Positions 9,047-15,575 of a stretch of 29,263 bases of DNA are shown one piece after another (position 1 is the stretch's first letter; each line of letters begins with the position of its first letter). Below the pieces are notes generated by a model. The model made no database searches and was not told the origin of the DNA. It saw only the letters and a program-made list of their open reading frames with translations. Source of the stretch: DAOMFM01 sp035429825 (GTDB lineage: Bacteria; Acidobacteriota; Blastocatellia; UBA7656; JADIYM01); assembly GCA_044224215.1 (NCBI GenBank), contig JBGAKX010000050.1:1-29263 (forward strand). The letters run 5' to 3'. The translations under genes and the position numbers were made by a program.

Positions 9047-9159
9047 TGGTGTGGGAACCTCCGGGGTCAGGCTCGTGGGGCGCGCGAACCGGCGTAAGGG
9101 GCATGAGGGCGCGATCGTCGTGGTCTGATACACGATGCGCCAATCGCCACGGAACGCGT

Positions 9160-9251
9160 ACCGCAGAGCCGATCCCGTCAGGGATCGGGGTAACTCCACG
9201 ACACGCGCGCCGGCGGGTTCCCCCGATCCCTGACGGGATCGGCTCTGCGGT
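9160..9251. repeat. Perfect 31-bp inverted repeat with nested palindromes
   Basis: The arms 9160-9190 and 9221-9251 are exact reverse complements, separated by 30 bases. Each arm contains its own smaller palindrome: CCGATCCC, four bases, then GGGATCGG. It can therefore fold as one long hairpin or as two small ones. It lies 114 bp upstream of the DUF1800 start. Its form fits a dispersed palindromic element, but only this copy is in the window. There is no T-tract, so it is not a simple terminator. Confidence 0.9.
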
Positions 9252-9276
9252 TCGCGGCCATAACGGCAGATTCCGT

Positions 9277-9293
9277 TGTAAAGCTGCTTTACA
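9277..9293. promoter_or_regulatory. 17-bp operator-like dyad, distal copy
   Basis: TGTAAAGCTGCTTTACA is a perfect palindrome around its central base (eight-base arms). It has the form TGTAAA-N5-TTTACA, shared exactly with the dyad at 9365. Its centre is about 210 bp upstream of the predicted sigma-54 start point. The binding protein is not known. Confidence 0.65.
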
Positions 9294-9318
9294 GCCGTCA
9301 AGCTGCTATGCAATTGCG

Positions 9319-9343
9319 TAACTACTTGAATCGAGTGTAGTTA
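9319..9343. promoter_or_regulatory. Weaker dyad TAACTAC-N11-GTAGTTA
   Basis: Seven-base perfect arms are separated by eleven bases and lie between the two TGTAAA dyads. The arm sequence differs from theirs, so any binding protein would be different. It could also be a chance match in AT-richer DNA. Confidence 0.35.
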
Positions 9344-9364
9344 TCGCACATGGCCCGATATGTG

Positions 9365-9381
9365 TGTAAAGCGTGTTTACA
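9365..9381. promoter_or_regulatory. 17-bp operator-like dyad, proximal copy
   Basis: TGTAAAGCGTGTTTACA has six-base perfect outer arms with a five-base centre, the same TGTAAA-N5-TTTACA layout and length as the copy at 9277. The two centres are 88 bp apart. It lies about 120 bp upstream of the predicted sigma-54 start point, a typical place for an enhancer-binding activator. Confidence 0.65.
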
Positions 9382-9467
9382 AATAAGTGCACTGATTGGA
9401 CCCGAGCCCACACCCTCATTCCTCCCAAAATCTAACGATTTCGTTGATTCTCCGACAACCTCACCGT

Positions 9468-9484
9468 TTGGCACGCACGTTGCA
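9468..9484 (+). promoter_or_regulatory. Sigma-54 (RpoN) -24/-12 promoter for the M36 protease
   Basis: TTGGCACG-CACG-TTGCA matches the sigma-54 consensus TTGGCACG-N4-TTGCA at every conserved base, with the required spacing between GG (9470-9471) and GC (9482-9483). Transcription would start near 9494-9495, about 105 bases before the M36 ATG. Sigma-54 promoters need an ATP-driven activator bound upstream, which fits the paired dyads. Confidence 0.8.
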
Positions 9485-9588
9485 TTCAGCCATCCCGCCA
9501 GGCGCGCATCAGCGGTTGGCTCAATCCAGAAAATCCTGTTGATCGTTCCGGGACCGCCCCGTGCGGGATTCGTGTGCCGATCACTGTC

Positions 9589-9594
9589 GAGGAG
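9589..9594 (+). promoter_or_regulatory. Ribosome binding site fixing the M36 start
   Basis: GAGGAG lies four bases before the ATG at 9599, which begins a normal signal peptide. The upstream in-frame ATG at 9350 would place the sigma-54 promoter inside the coding region. Confidence 0.75.
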
Positions 9595-9598
9595 ACCA

Positions 9599-12469
9599 AT
9601 GCGAGAGAGATTGCTGACCGCTGTGTTTGGAATTCTGCTCGTTGCTACTTCGTTCGTCGCGCCTGGCGGCCGGACGATCGCAAAGAGCGTCGAGGACAAT
9701 CCTGGTGCGGAGCCCGAGAAGACGACCGTCTCGGGTCTCGCCAACTTTGACATCCGTCGCGATCCCGAGACGCGAGTCATCAACGGCATGAACGTTCTGC
9801 CCGCCTCCAAGCGCCAGGCTGATCGTTCCGCAGAGCTCGACGCCCTCAAAGCCGAGGTGCCGACGTCGAATCTCGACGACATCAAGGTGTATCTCCTTGA
9901 TTCAGGCCTCCCCCAGACAATCGCGACCACGCAGGGCTTTCTCACGGCGGCGCAGGTTGGTTCGCCCGAGACGATCGCCCGCGAGTATCTGGCGCGACAC
10001 GCCGGCGCGTGGGGCCTGACGGCGCGCGATCTGCGCAACCTCCGGCTGACGGTCAACAACCCCGACGACAACATCGGTGTGACCTACCTCAAGTTCGAGC
10101 AGACCTATCGCGGCGTTCCGGTCTTCGATTCGGAGATCGGCGTCACGGTGACCGCGCGCGGCGAGATCGCCACCGTCACGTCTGCCCAGCACATCCCCGG
10201 CGTTCGCGTGTCCACCAAGGCGACGCTCTCGCCGGAAGACGCGATTGCGCGCGCGTTCGCGCATTGCGGCGTCGAGATCGACCCGTCGCAGGTTCGCCCG
10301 TCGGCAGCCAAGCGCATCGTCGACTCGTCCGAGTTCACGTTCTACGCGAGCCCGCTCGGCGAGGGTCACGAGGACGTCATGTTCCAGAAGACGATCGTCA
10401 ACGTGCGAGGCGACGCGGTGCTCGCGTATCGCGCCTATGTCGACGTGAACGGTCTCGAGTGGTACGACACGCTCGTCGACGCCAACACGGGCGAGCTGCT
10501 CGTCCGGTACAACATCGTTTCGGACGTTCAGGGCCAGGTGTTCACGAGCAGTCCCGGCATCAGCGCCGGCGGCTCCCGCACGACGGTCCAGTTTGCGCCG
10601 CTCTTCGGCGTGACGGATCCGTGGGTCGGATCGGGCACGGTCTCGACCGGCAACAACGCCAATTCGTACCTCGACCGCGACGCGAACAACGTTGCGGACT
10701 CGACGACCACGGCGGCGACGGGCACGAACCCCGGCCTGACGAGCGGTCACGCCGACACGACCAAGGGCACGCCCTCGGGCGAGTTCACGTTCTCGTACTC
10801 CTCGTCGACAGCGCCGACCTCGCAGCAGGCGAATGCGGTTACGAACCTCTGGTACTTCAATAACTACATGCACGACTGGATGTACAGCCTCGGCTTCACG
10901 GAGTCGGCGCGCAACTTCCAGACGAACAACTTCGGCCGCGGCGGCTCGCAGAATGACGCGGTCAACTGCGAGGCCCAGGACGGTTCGGGCACGAACAACG
11001 CCAACTTCTCGACGCCGGCCGACGGCAGCCCGGGCCGCATGCAGCAGTACATCTTCACGACGACGACGCCGAACCGCGACAGCGATCTCGACGGCGACGT
11101 GGTGATGCACGAGTACGGCCACGGCGTGTCGAACCGCCTCATCGGCAACGGCTCGGGCCTCGGCGGCACGCAGTCGGGCGCGATGGGCGAGGGCTGGTCG
11201 GACTACTGGGCGTGCTCGAACTACAACGACGGCGTGATGGGCGAGTATGTCGTCAACAGCTCGGCCGGCATCCGCCGCGCTCCGTATTCGGTTCCCGCGA
11301 ACTCGCAGCACGATTCATATGCCGACGTCGGCAACACGGGCTTTGAAGTCCACGACGACGGCGAGGTCTGGGCGGCGGCGCTCTGGGATCTCTATGTCAC
11401 GCTTGGCAAGACCAAGACCGACCTCCTCGTGCTCAACGGCATGAAGAACACGCCGAGCAGCCCGTCGATGGTCGCTGCCCGCTCGGGCATCGTCACGGCG
11501 TGCAACACGCTCTACCCCGCGGACGTCTGCACGGTGTGGACGGTGTTTGCGCGTCACGGCTTTGGCAACTCGGCCTCGGGCAATGACGGCACGTCGCACG
11601 TGGCGGCGACCGACCTGCCGGCTTCGTGCGGCGGCGGTGGCGGTGGCTGCTCGTCGTCGACGACGGCAATCAGCGCCGGCTCGACGCTTTCGGGCTCGCT
11701 CGCATCGACCGACTGCACGTCGACCGTTCGCACGGGCGGAATGTACTACGACAACTTCACGTTCTCGGCGACCGCCGGAACGACCTACACCATCACGATG
11801 ACGTCGACGGCGTTCGACACGTACCTGCACCTGCTCAACTCGGGCGGCACGTCGGTGGCGTTCGACGACGACGGCAACGGCGGCACCAACTCCAAGATCA
11901 CCTACACGCCGTCGGCCAGCGGAACCTACACGATCCACGCAACGTCCTACTCGGCCGGCGCCACGGGTTCCTACTCGGTTGCGCTCGCGAGCAGCGGCGG
12001 CGGCGGTGGCGGCACGGAGCTGCTCACCAACGGCGGCTTCGACACGGGCGCGTTCAGCCCCTGGGTCGCGGCAACGTACTCGACGATCATCACATCGGCG
12101 CCACAAGCCGGAACCAATTGTGCCAAGATGCTCGGTCGCGGTGTGACCACCTCGACGAACTTCTACCAGTCGGTTGGAGGCTTCAACGGCACGACAAAGA
12201 CTCTCCGGTTCTACCTGAAGATGTCGTCGGCCGAAGGAACTTCGACCGCGTACGACTACCTGTACGTCCGTCTGAAGAACACGTCGGGCACGACGGTTTC
12301 GACGCTTGCGACGTACACGAACCGCAACAAGACGACGTACGCAAGCTGGACGCTCGTAACGTTGACGGTTCCTTCATCGGCGGCGTCGAACTACCGTATC
12401 GCGTTCGACGCGACCGAGGACTCGTCGCTCCAGACGACGTTCAACATCGACAGCGTGTCGGTGCAGTAG
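9599..12469 (+). CDS. Secreted M36 (fungalysin) zinc metalloprotease with PPC and C-terminal beta-sandwich domains
   Basis: This 956-residue protein digests proteins outside the cell. It begins with a signal peptide (MRERLLTAVFGILLVATSF). An N-terminal inhibitory fungalysin/thermolysin propeptide follows, with AREYLARHAGAWGLT and LKFEQTYRGVPVFDSEIGV. The catalytic domain contains HEYGH (H504, E505, H508) and GEGWSDYW with the third zinc ligand E531, both diagnostic of M36. Poly-Gly linkers at about 678 and 800 separate a bacterial pre-peptidase C-terminal (PPC) domain (about 690-795, FDTYLHLLNSGG) and a final jelly-roll-like domain (from 806, LLTNGGFDTGAFSPW) that may bind a polymer. The gene stands alone, with its own sigma-54 promoter and terminator, so expression is probably switched by a dedicated activator. 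Expected maturation is removal of the propeptide, and perhaps of the C-terminal domains. Confidence 0.95.
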   Translation: MRERLLTAVFGILLVATSFVAPGGRTIAKSVEDNPGAEPEKTTVSGLANFDIRRDPETRVINGMNVLPASKRQADRSAELDALKAEVPTSNLDDIKVYLLDSGLPQTIATTQGFLTAAQVGSPETIAREYLARHAGAWGLTARDLRNLRLTVNNPDDNIGVTYLKFEQTYRGVPVFDSEIGVTVTARGEIATVTSAQHIPGVRVSTKATLSPEDAIARAFAHCGVEIDPSQVRPSAAKRIVDSSEFTFYASPLGEGHEDVMFQKTIVNVRGDAVLAYRAYVDVNGLEWYDTLVDANTGELLVRYNIVSDVQGQVFTSSPGISAGGSRTTVQFAPLFGVTDPWVGSGTVSTGNNANSYLDRDANNVADSTTTAATGTNPGLTSGHADTTKGTPSGEFTFSYSSSTAPTSQQANAVTNLWYFNNYMHDWMYSLGFTESARNFQTNNFGRGGSQNDAVNCEAQDGSGTNNANFSTPADGSPGRMQQYIFTTTTPNRDSDLDGDVVMHEYGHGVSNRLIGNGSGLGGTQSGAMGEGWSDYWACSNYNDGVMGEYVVNSSAGIRRAPYSVPANSQHDSYADVGNTGFEVHDDGEVWAAALWDLYVTLGKTKTDLLVLNGMKNTPSSPSMVAARSGIVTACNTLYPADVCTVWTVFARHGFGNSASGNDGTSHVAATDLPASCGGGGGGCSSSTTAISAGSTLSGSLASTDCTSTVRTGGMYYDNFTFSATAGTTYTITMTSTAFDTYLHLLNSGGTSVAFDDDGNGGTNSKITYTPSASGTYTIHATSYSAGATGSYSVALASSGGGGGGTELLTNGGFDTGAFSPWVAATYSTIITSAPQAGTNCAKMLGRGVTTSTNFYQSVGGFNGTTKTLRFYLKMSSAEGTSTAYDYLYVRLKNTSGTTVSTLATYTNRNKTTYASWTLVTLTVPSSAASNYRIAFDATEDSSLQTTFNIDSVSVQ

Positions 12470-12521
12470 ACGGCTCTCCAGGGGGAAGCTGGGGCCGCTG
12501 CGGCGGCGGCCCCACTTCACA

Positions 12522-12551
12522 GAAGGCGGGAGAAATCCCGCCTTCTTTTTT
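12522..12551 (+). terminator. Rho-independent terminator of the M36 gene
   Basis: A perfect ten-base stem GAAGGCGGGA/TCCCGCCTTC with a GAAA tetraloop is followed by six T residues. A second GC-rich hairpin (12491-12513, eight-base stem GGGGCCGC/GCGGCCCC) lies just upstream. This is the clearest terminator in the window. Confidence 0.92.
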
Positions 12552-12557
12552 GCATAA

Positions 12558-12644
12558 CCACGCGCAGAGCAGACAGAGCCGCCGAGGCGCAGAGACTTGA
12601 ATCATTTGCTCTCAGCGCATTCGCTGCTCTGCGTCTTTGCGTGA
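12558..12644. repeat. Imperfect inverted repeat of CGCAGAG/CTCTGCG type
   Basis: CACGCGCAGAGCAGA near 12560 is an imperfect reverse complement of GCTGCTCTGCGTCTTTGCGTGA (12623-12644). It fills the gap between the convergent M36 and DUF4388-like genes. GCAGAG-rich arms of this type recur between genes in many bacterial genomes; this copy is degenerate. It could also help end transcription from the minus-strand side. Confidence 0.5.
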
Positions 12645-12659
12645 GGTTCGCTTACTCAG

Positions 12660-13994
12660 CTACGACCGCAGCCGCGAGAACATCCCGCCCTTGCCCTTGC
12701 CCGCATACGCCCGGACCGCCGGGCTGTCGGGCTCGATTCGCTCCGCGTCCGCAATCGCCTGTGCAGCCTGCGCGTGACGCCCCGAATCCCGGTAGATCTC
12801 AGCAAGAACCACCCGCGGAATCGCCGAGTAGCGATGCGCGTCGCACGCACGTACGACGAGACGCTCTGCCGCGCCCACCGTCTGCGATTTCGTCAGCAGG
12901 AGCCGCGCGAGCTCGATCGTGACGTCCAGATCGTCAGGGTTCTGGTGGAGCGCCTGTTCAAAGTACTGGACGGCGCCGTTGAAGTTCCTGGCCTTCACCT
13001 CGCTGCGGGCCATCTCGACGTAGGCAGACGCGAGCAGCTTCAGCTGGCCCGTGTTCCCACGCCGTCCCCTCGGCGGCGCAATGCCCTCGGAGCCGATCGG
13101 CCCCGCCGGACGTTCCGGCTCCGGCGCAAACATCGCGCGCTCGAGTTCCTCCATAGACACGGGTCCTTGGGAAACTTCAGGCCCGACGGTCTTTCCGCGC
13201 TCCACGCCAAGCAGAACTGCCGCCGACTCGACATCGACCGCGACGCCTGCATCGAGCGCCTCCTTGCGCCGGCGAAGCCGCCCGGTGTCTGTCAACTCCT
13301 TGGGCTCCTCGAACGGCTCAAGCACCCCGACGAGCCGGAGCGCCAGCAACGCCTTGAGCGCTTCGATCTCGGGAATACCCGACACGGTGAGCACTTCGGC
13401 GAGCGCGATGCGCAACGTGATCTGCGACCCGACCATGCCCTCCTGGAAGTTGAGCGGCAGCGCCAACAGCCGGTCCATGTGGTCAGCGGCAGGAGTGGCG
13501 GTCGCGGTCACCGGGCCCACCGCGTCGCGCACGAGCTCAACGTCGGAGAGCGCCCTCACCGACGCGAGAATCAGGTCCGTCGCCGCGATGTTGATTCGGA
13601 CCGCATGGTCCGCCCGCATCCCGGTCATTACCTTGACCGTTCCCTCGCGCTCGCCGTACAGGCGCGCAACCGACTGCAACGCATAGTCGGAAAGCCATGG
13701 CATCAGGCGCTCTGCGTCCGCGAGCCCGGCATCGACGATGTGCGCGACGAGCTTTGACTGGTCCATTCTGGAGACCGCCTCACGCTCGTCCGGCGACGAG
13801 AGCCGGCCGTCCTCCACGAGGAAGTCGCGCAGCCACTCGCGCGGGTGGTCCGATACAAAGAAGACGAGCGCCCCATCCTCGAAGAACGCCATCCGCTGAC
13901 CAGTGGGCGTAGCAATGCGAACGAGCGCCGTGGAGCTGTCACGACCGATACTCGAAACCACCGAACTGATCCGCTCGAGCAACAGATCGCTCAT
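12660..13994 (-). CDS. DUF4388-like protein with C-terminal TPR repeats
   Basis: This 444-residue cytoplasmic protein has no signal or membrane segment. The N-terminal third (residues 1-110) has the pattern of DUF4388/PATAN-type domains: ALVRIATPTGQRMAFFEDGALVFFVSD, then EWLRDFLVEDGRLS and a helical part. The middle (about 120-240) is helical with no recognised motif. A low-complexity Pro/Gly linker follows. Residues about 320-430 form TPR-like helical pairs (AVQYFEQALHQNPDDLDVTIELARLL, then AEIYRDSGRHAQAAQAIADAE). DUF4388 proteins often act in signalling or gliding-type systems, but no function is fixed. GGAG lies six bases before the ATG. It is divergent from the sigma operon across 192 bp and so may share its regulation. 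Confidence 0.65.
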   Translation of the reverse strand: MSDLLLERISSVVSSIGRDSSTALVRIATPTGQRMAFFEDGALVFFVSDHPREWLRDFLVEDGRLSSPDEREAVSRMDQSKLVAHIVDAGLADAERLMPWLSDYALQSVARLYGEREGTVKVMTGMRADHAVRINIAATDLILASVRALSDVELVRDAVGPVTATATPAADHMDRLLALPLNFQEGMVGSQITLRIALAEVLTVSGIPEIEALKALLALRLVGVLEPFEEPKELTDTGRLRRRKEALDAGVAVDVESAAVLLGVERGKTVGPEVSQGPVSMEELERAMFAPEPERPAGPIGSEGIAPPRGRRGNTGQLKLLASAYVEMARSEVKARNFNGAVQYFEQALHQNPDDLDVTIELARLLLTKSQTVGAAERLVVRACDAHRYSAIPRVVLAEIYRDSGRHAQAAQAIADAERIEPDSPAVRAYAGKGKGGMFSRLRS

Positions 13995-14149
13995 TCACGT
14001 CTCCGTGGGGGTATTGCTGCGGGTCCCGCTAACGTATGACTGCCTTCCCGAGGTTGGCCGAATTGTCTCATGCAAGCGCAGCAGCCGGTATGAAAAAGAG
14101 ACGGTTCCTCGACTTCGCTCACAATCCTCGTTGATCTGGACCCTTGCAC

Positions 14150-14177
14150 GGTTAACACTCTTGCGCATGACGCCGTC
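14150..14177 (+). promoter_or_regulatory. Possible ECF-type promoter before the sigma gene
   Basis: GGTTAAC (14150-14156), 17 bases, then CGTC (14174-14177) resembles the GGAAC-N16/17-CGTC layout of ECF promoters. If real it would allow the sigma factor to drive its own operon. The -35 part is only a partial match, so this is weak. Confidence 0.25.
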
Positions 14178-14186
14178 TTATCGGGT

Positions 14187-14759
14187 GTGGCAGCAATGGT
14201 GCTCGGAGCATCGACAACCGTGAGCAGGGTCCCCGACGCCGGGGTCTCGAACGAGGCGCACCTCGTCGAGGCGGTTCGCGGTGGCGATCAGGACGCGTTC
14301 GGTCGCCTGTACGCGCGGTATGCGCCGATGGTCCACGGAATCGTGCTCGCGCGCGTTCCGTCCATAGAGGTCGACGACCTGGTGCAGGACGTCTTCCTCA
14401 CTGTTCTCAATAAAATCAATAGTTTACGGGACGCAGACCGGTTCGGCGGATGGGTTGCGATGATCGCGCGGAATCGCGCGATGGACTTTCATCGGACAAA
14501 GCGCGAAACGGAGGAACTCTCGCCCGACATTCCCCACGGCGCAACCGTGGACGACGACGGCGAGGCGGCACGAGCGCTCGCGGCCATTCGCGGGCTTCCC
14601 GAAGCGTACCGCGAAACACTGATACTGAGGCTTGTTGAAGGCATGAACGGACCCGAAATAGCTGCACGGACAGGACTTACGCCGGCATCGGTGCGGGTGA
14701 ACCTGCACCGCGGCATGAAGCTGCTCCGGGAATCGCTCGGGCTTGAGGAACGGCAATGA
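14187..14759 (+). CDS. ECF-type RNA polymerase sigma factor
   Basis: This protein of up to 190 residues has the two ECF sigma domains and little else. Region 2 includes LVEAVRGGDQDAFGRLYARY, VDDLVQDVFLTVLNKI and DRFGGWVAMIARNRAMDFHR, for core and -10 binding. Region 4 is LPEAYRETLILRLVEGMNGPEIAARTGL followed by the helix-turn-helix SVRVNLHRGMKLLRESL, for -35 recognition. The start is uncertain: GTG 14187, ATG 14196, GTG 14199 and GTG 14220 are all in frame, and only the last has a GGAG upstream (11 bases). The stop overlaps the next gene as ATGA, the usual coupling of a sigma factor to its anti-sigma factor. Confidence 0.9.
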   Translation: MAAMVLGASTTVSRVPDAGVSNEAHLVEAVRGGDQDAFGRLYARYAPMVHGIVLARVPSIEVDDLVQDVFLTVLNKINSLRDADRFGGWVAMIARNRAMDFHRTKRETEELSPDIPHGATVDDDGEAARALAAIRGLPEAYRETLILRLVEGMNGPEIAARTGLTPASVRVNLHRGMKLLRESLGLEERQ

Positions 14760-15544
14760 ACGACGATTACTTGTGGGACGGATCGGGCGAGCCCGACCCC
14801 GACATCGAACACCTCGAGAACCTGCTCGGCCGATACCGGTCGTCGCAGCCGGCGCCGCAGATGCCTTCGGTCGTCGTCGCGCCGGTGGTGCGGCTACGCT
14901 GGACGCGGCCGTTCGCGGCGATTGCCGCCGCGGTGCTTCTCGCTGTCGGGTCGATCTATGTCTGGCAGCATGCCACGGTCGCACCACAGGTTGCCGAAAT
15001 CCAAACACCCGCGGTCGTACCGACCACGCCGAAGGAGCCTCAACCAAGCGAGACGCCCAATGAACCGCCAAGCAAGACTACGGAAACTGAGAAGGCCAAC
15101 AGACCTTCGCCCCGGCGCCTTGTGCAACGAGTAACCGTGCCGCGCGACCAGCAGGCCGTCGAACAGCCAAAGGAACCGGCCATCCGGCCGCTGATGGACG
15201 TCGCGACGGCGCTTCACCTCGAGCAGGCCGAGTATCTGCTGCGATCGTTCCGCAACGCGCAGCCGGGCGACGAAAGCTCGATGTCGGAACTGGCGCTCGA
15301 CGCGCGCCAGTCGCGTGAACTGCTCAACCAGAACGTGCTGTTGCGGCGCAACGCGGAAGTCCGCGGAAACCTCTCGGCCGAACAGATCCTCGGCGATCTC
15401 GAGCCATTCCTGATCGACATCGCCAATCTCGAACCGCGGCCGTCGTCCGACGACGTGGCCTCGATCCAGGAACGAATCCAGAAGAAGGAGATCGTCGCCG
15501 ACCTTCAGCTCTATTCATCGAACCGCTCAAGCACCGGATTCTAG
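14756..15544 (+). CDS. Putative membrane anti-sigma factor
   Basis: This 262-residue protein overlaps the ECF sigma gene by four bases. The first 50 residues (YLWDGSGEPDPDIEHLENLLGRYR) should be cytoplasmic and bind the sigma factor. One membrane helix spans about 53-70 (FAAIAAAVLLAVGSIYVW). The remainder is periplasmic: a Pro/Glu/Lys/Thr-rich linker (about 80-125) and a charged helical domain (LMDVATALHLEQAEYLLRSF to KKEIVADLQLY). No HxxxCxxC zinc motif is present, so it is not a classical ZAS protein. The role is inferred from position, topology and a YLWDxSGEPDP-type start that I recall beside ECF sigma genes in Acidobacteriota. The end of the periplasmic domain may contact the exported HEAT proteins encoded next. 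Confidence 0.7.
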   Translation: MNDDYLWDGSGEPDPDIEHLENLLGRYRSSQPAPQMPSVVVAPVVRLRWTRPFAAIAAAVLLAVGSIYVWQHATVAPQVAEIQTPAVVPTTPKEPQPSETPNEPPSKTTETEKANRPSPRRLVQRVTVPRDQQAVEQPKEPAIRPLMDVATALHLEQAEYLLRSFRNAQPGDESSMSELALDARQSRELLNQNVLLRRNAEVRGNLSAEQILGDLEPFLIDIANLEPRPSSDDVASIQERIQKKEIVADLQLYSSNRSSTGF

Positions 15545-15575
15545 GCGACAGCACTTATTGACGAGGTACAAACTG

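Larger units (their letters stand above)
9047..9598. other. 552-bp divergent control region between DUF1800 and M36 genes
   Basis: No gene is supported here. From left to right it holds the DUF1800 leader, a perfect 31-bp inverted repeat (9160-9251), a 17-bp dyad (9277-9293), a weaker dyad (9319-9343), a second 17-bp dyad (9365-9381), a sigma-54 promoter (9468-9484) and an approximately 105-base leader for the M36 gene. Base composition from about 9277 to 9400 is clearly more AT-rich than the flanking genes. I could not find a convincing sigma-70 promoter for DUF1800. Confidence 0.8.

Noticed and set aside
9047..9313. 89-codon N-terminal extension of DUF1800
   Set aside because: It runs through the perfect inverted repeat and a dyad; the ATG at 9046 starts a normal signal peptide.
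9350..9598. 83-codon N-terminal extension of the M36 protease
   Set aside because: It would contain a regulatory dyad and the sigma-54 promoter and would bury the signal peptide; GAGGAG precedes the ATG at 9599.
14090..14170. Sigma-54-like words upstream of the ECF sigma gene (TTGGCCG, TTGCACG, TTGCGC)
   Set aside because: None has the GG and GC dinucleotides at the required 12-base distance.
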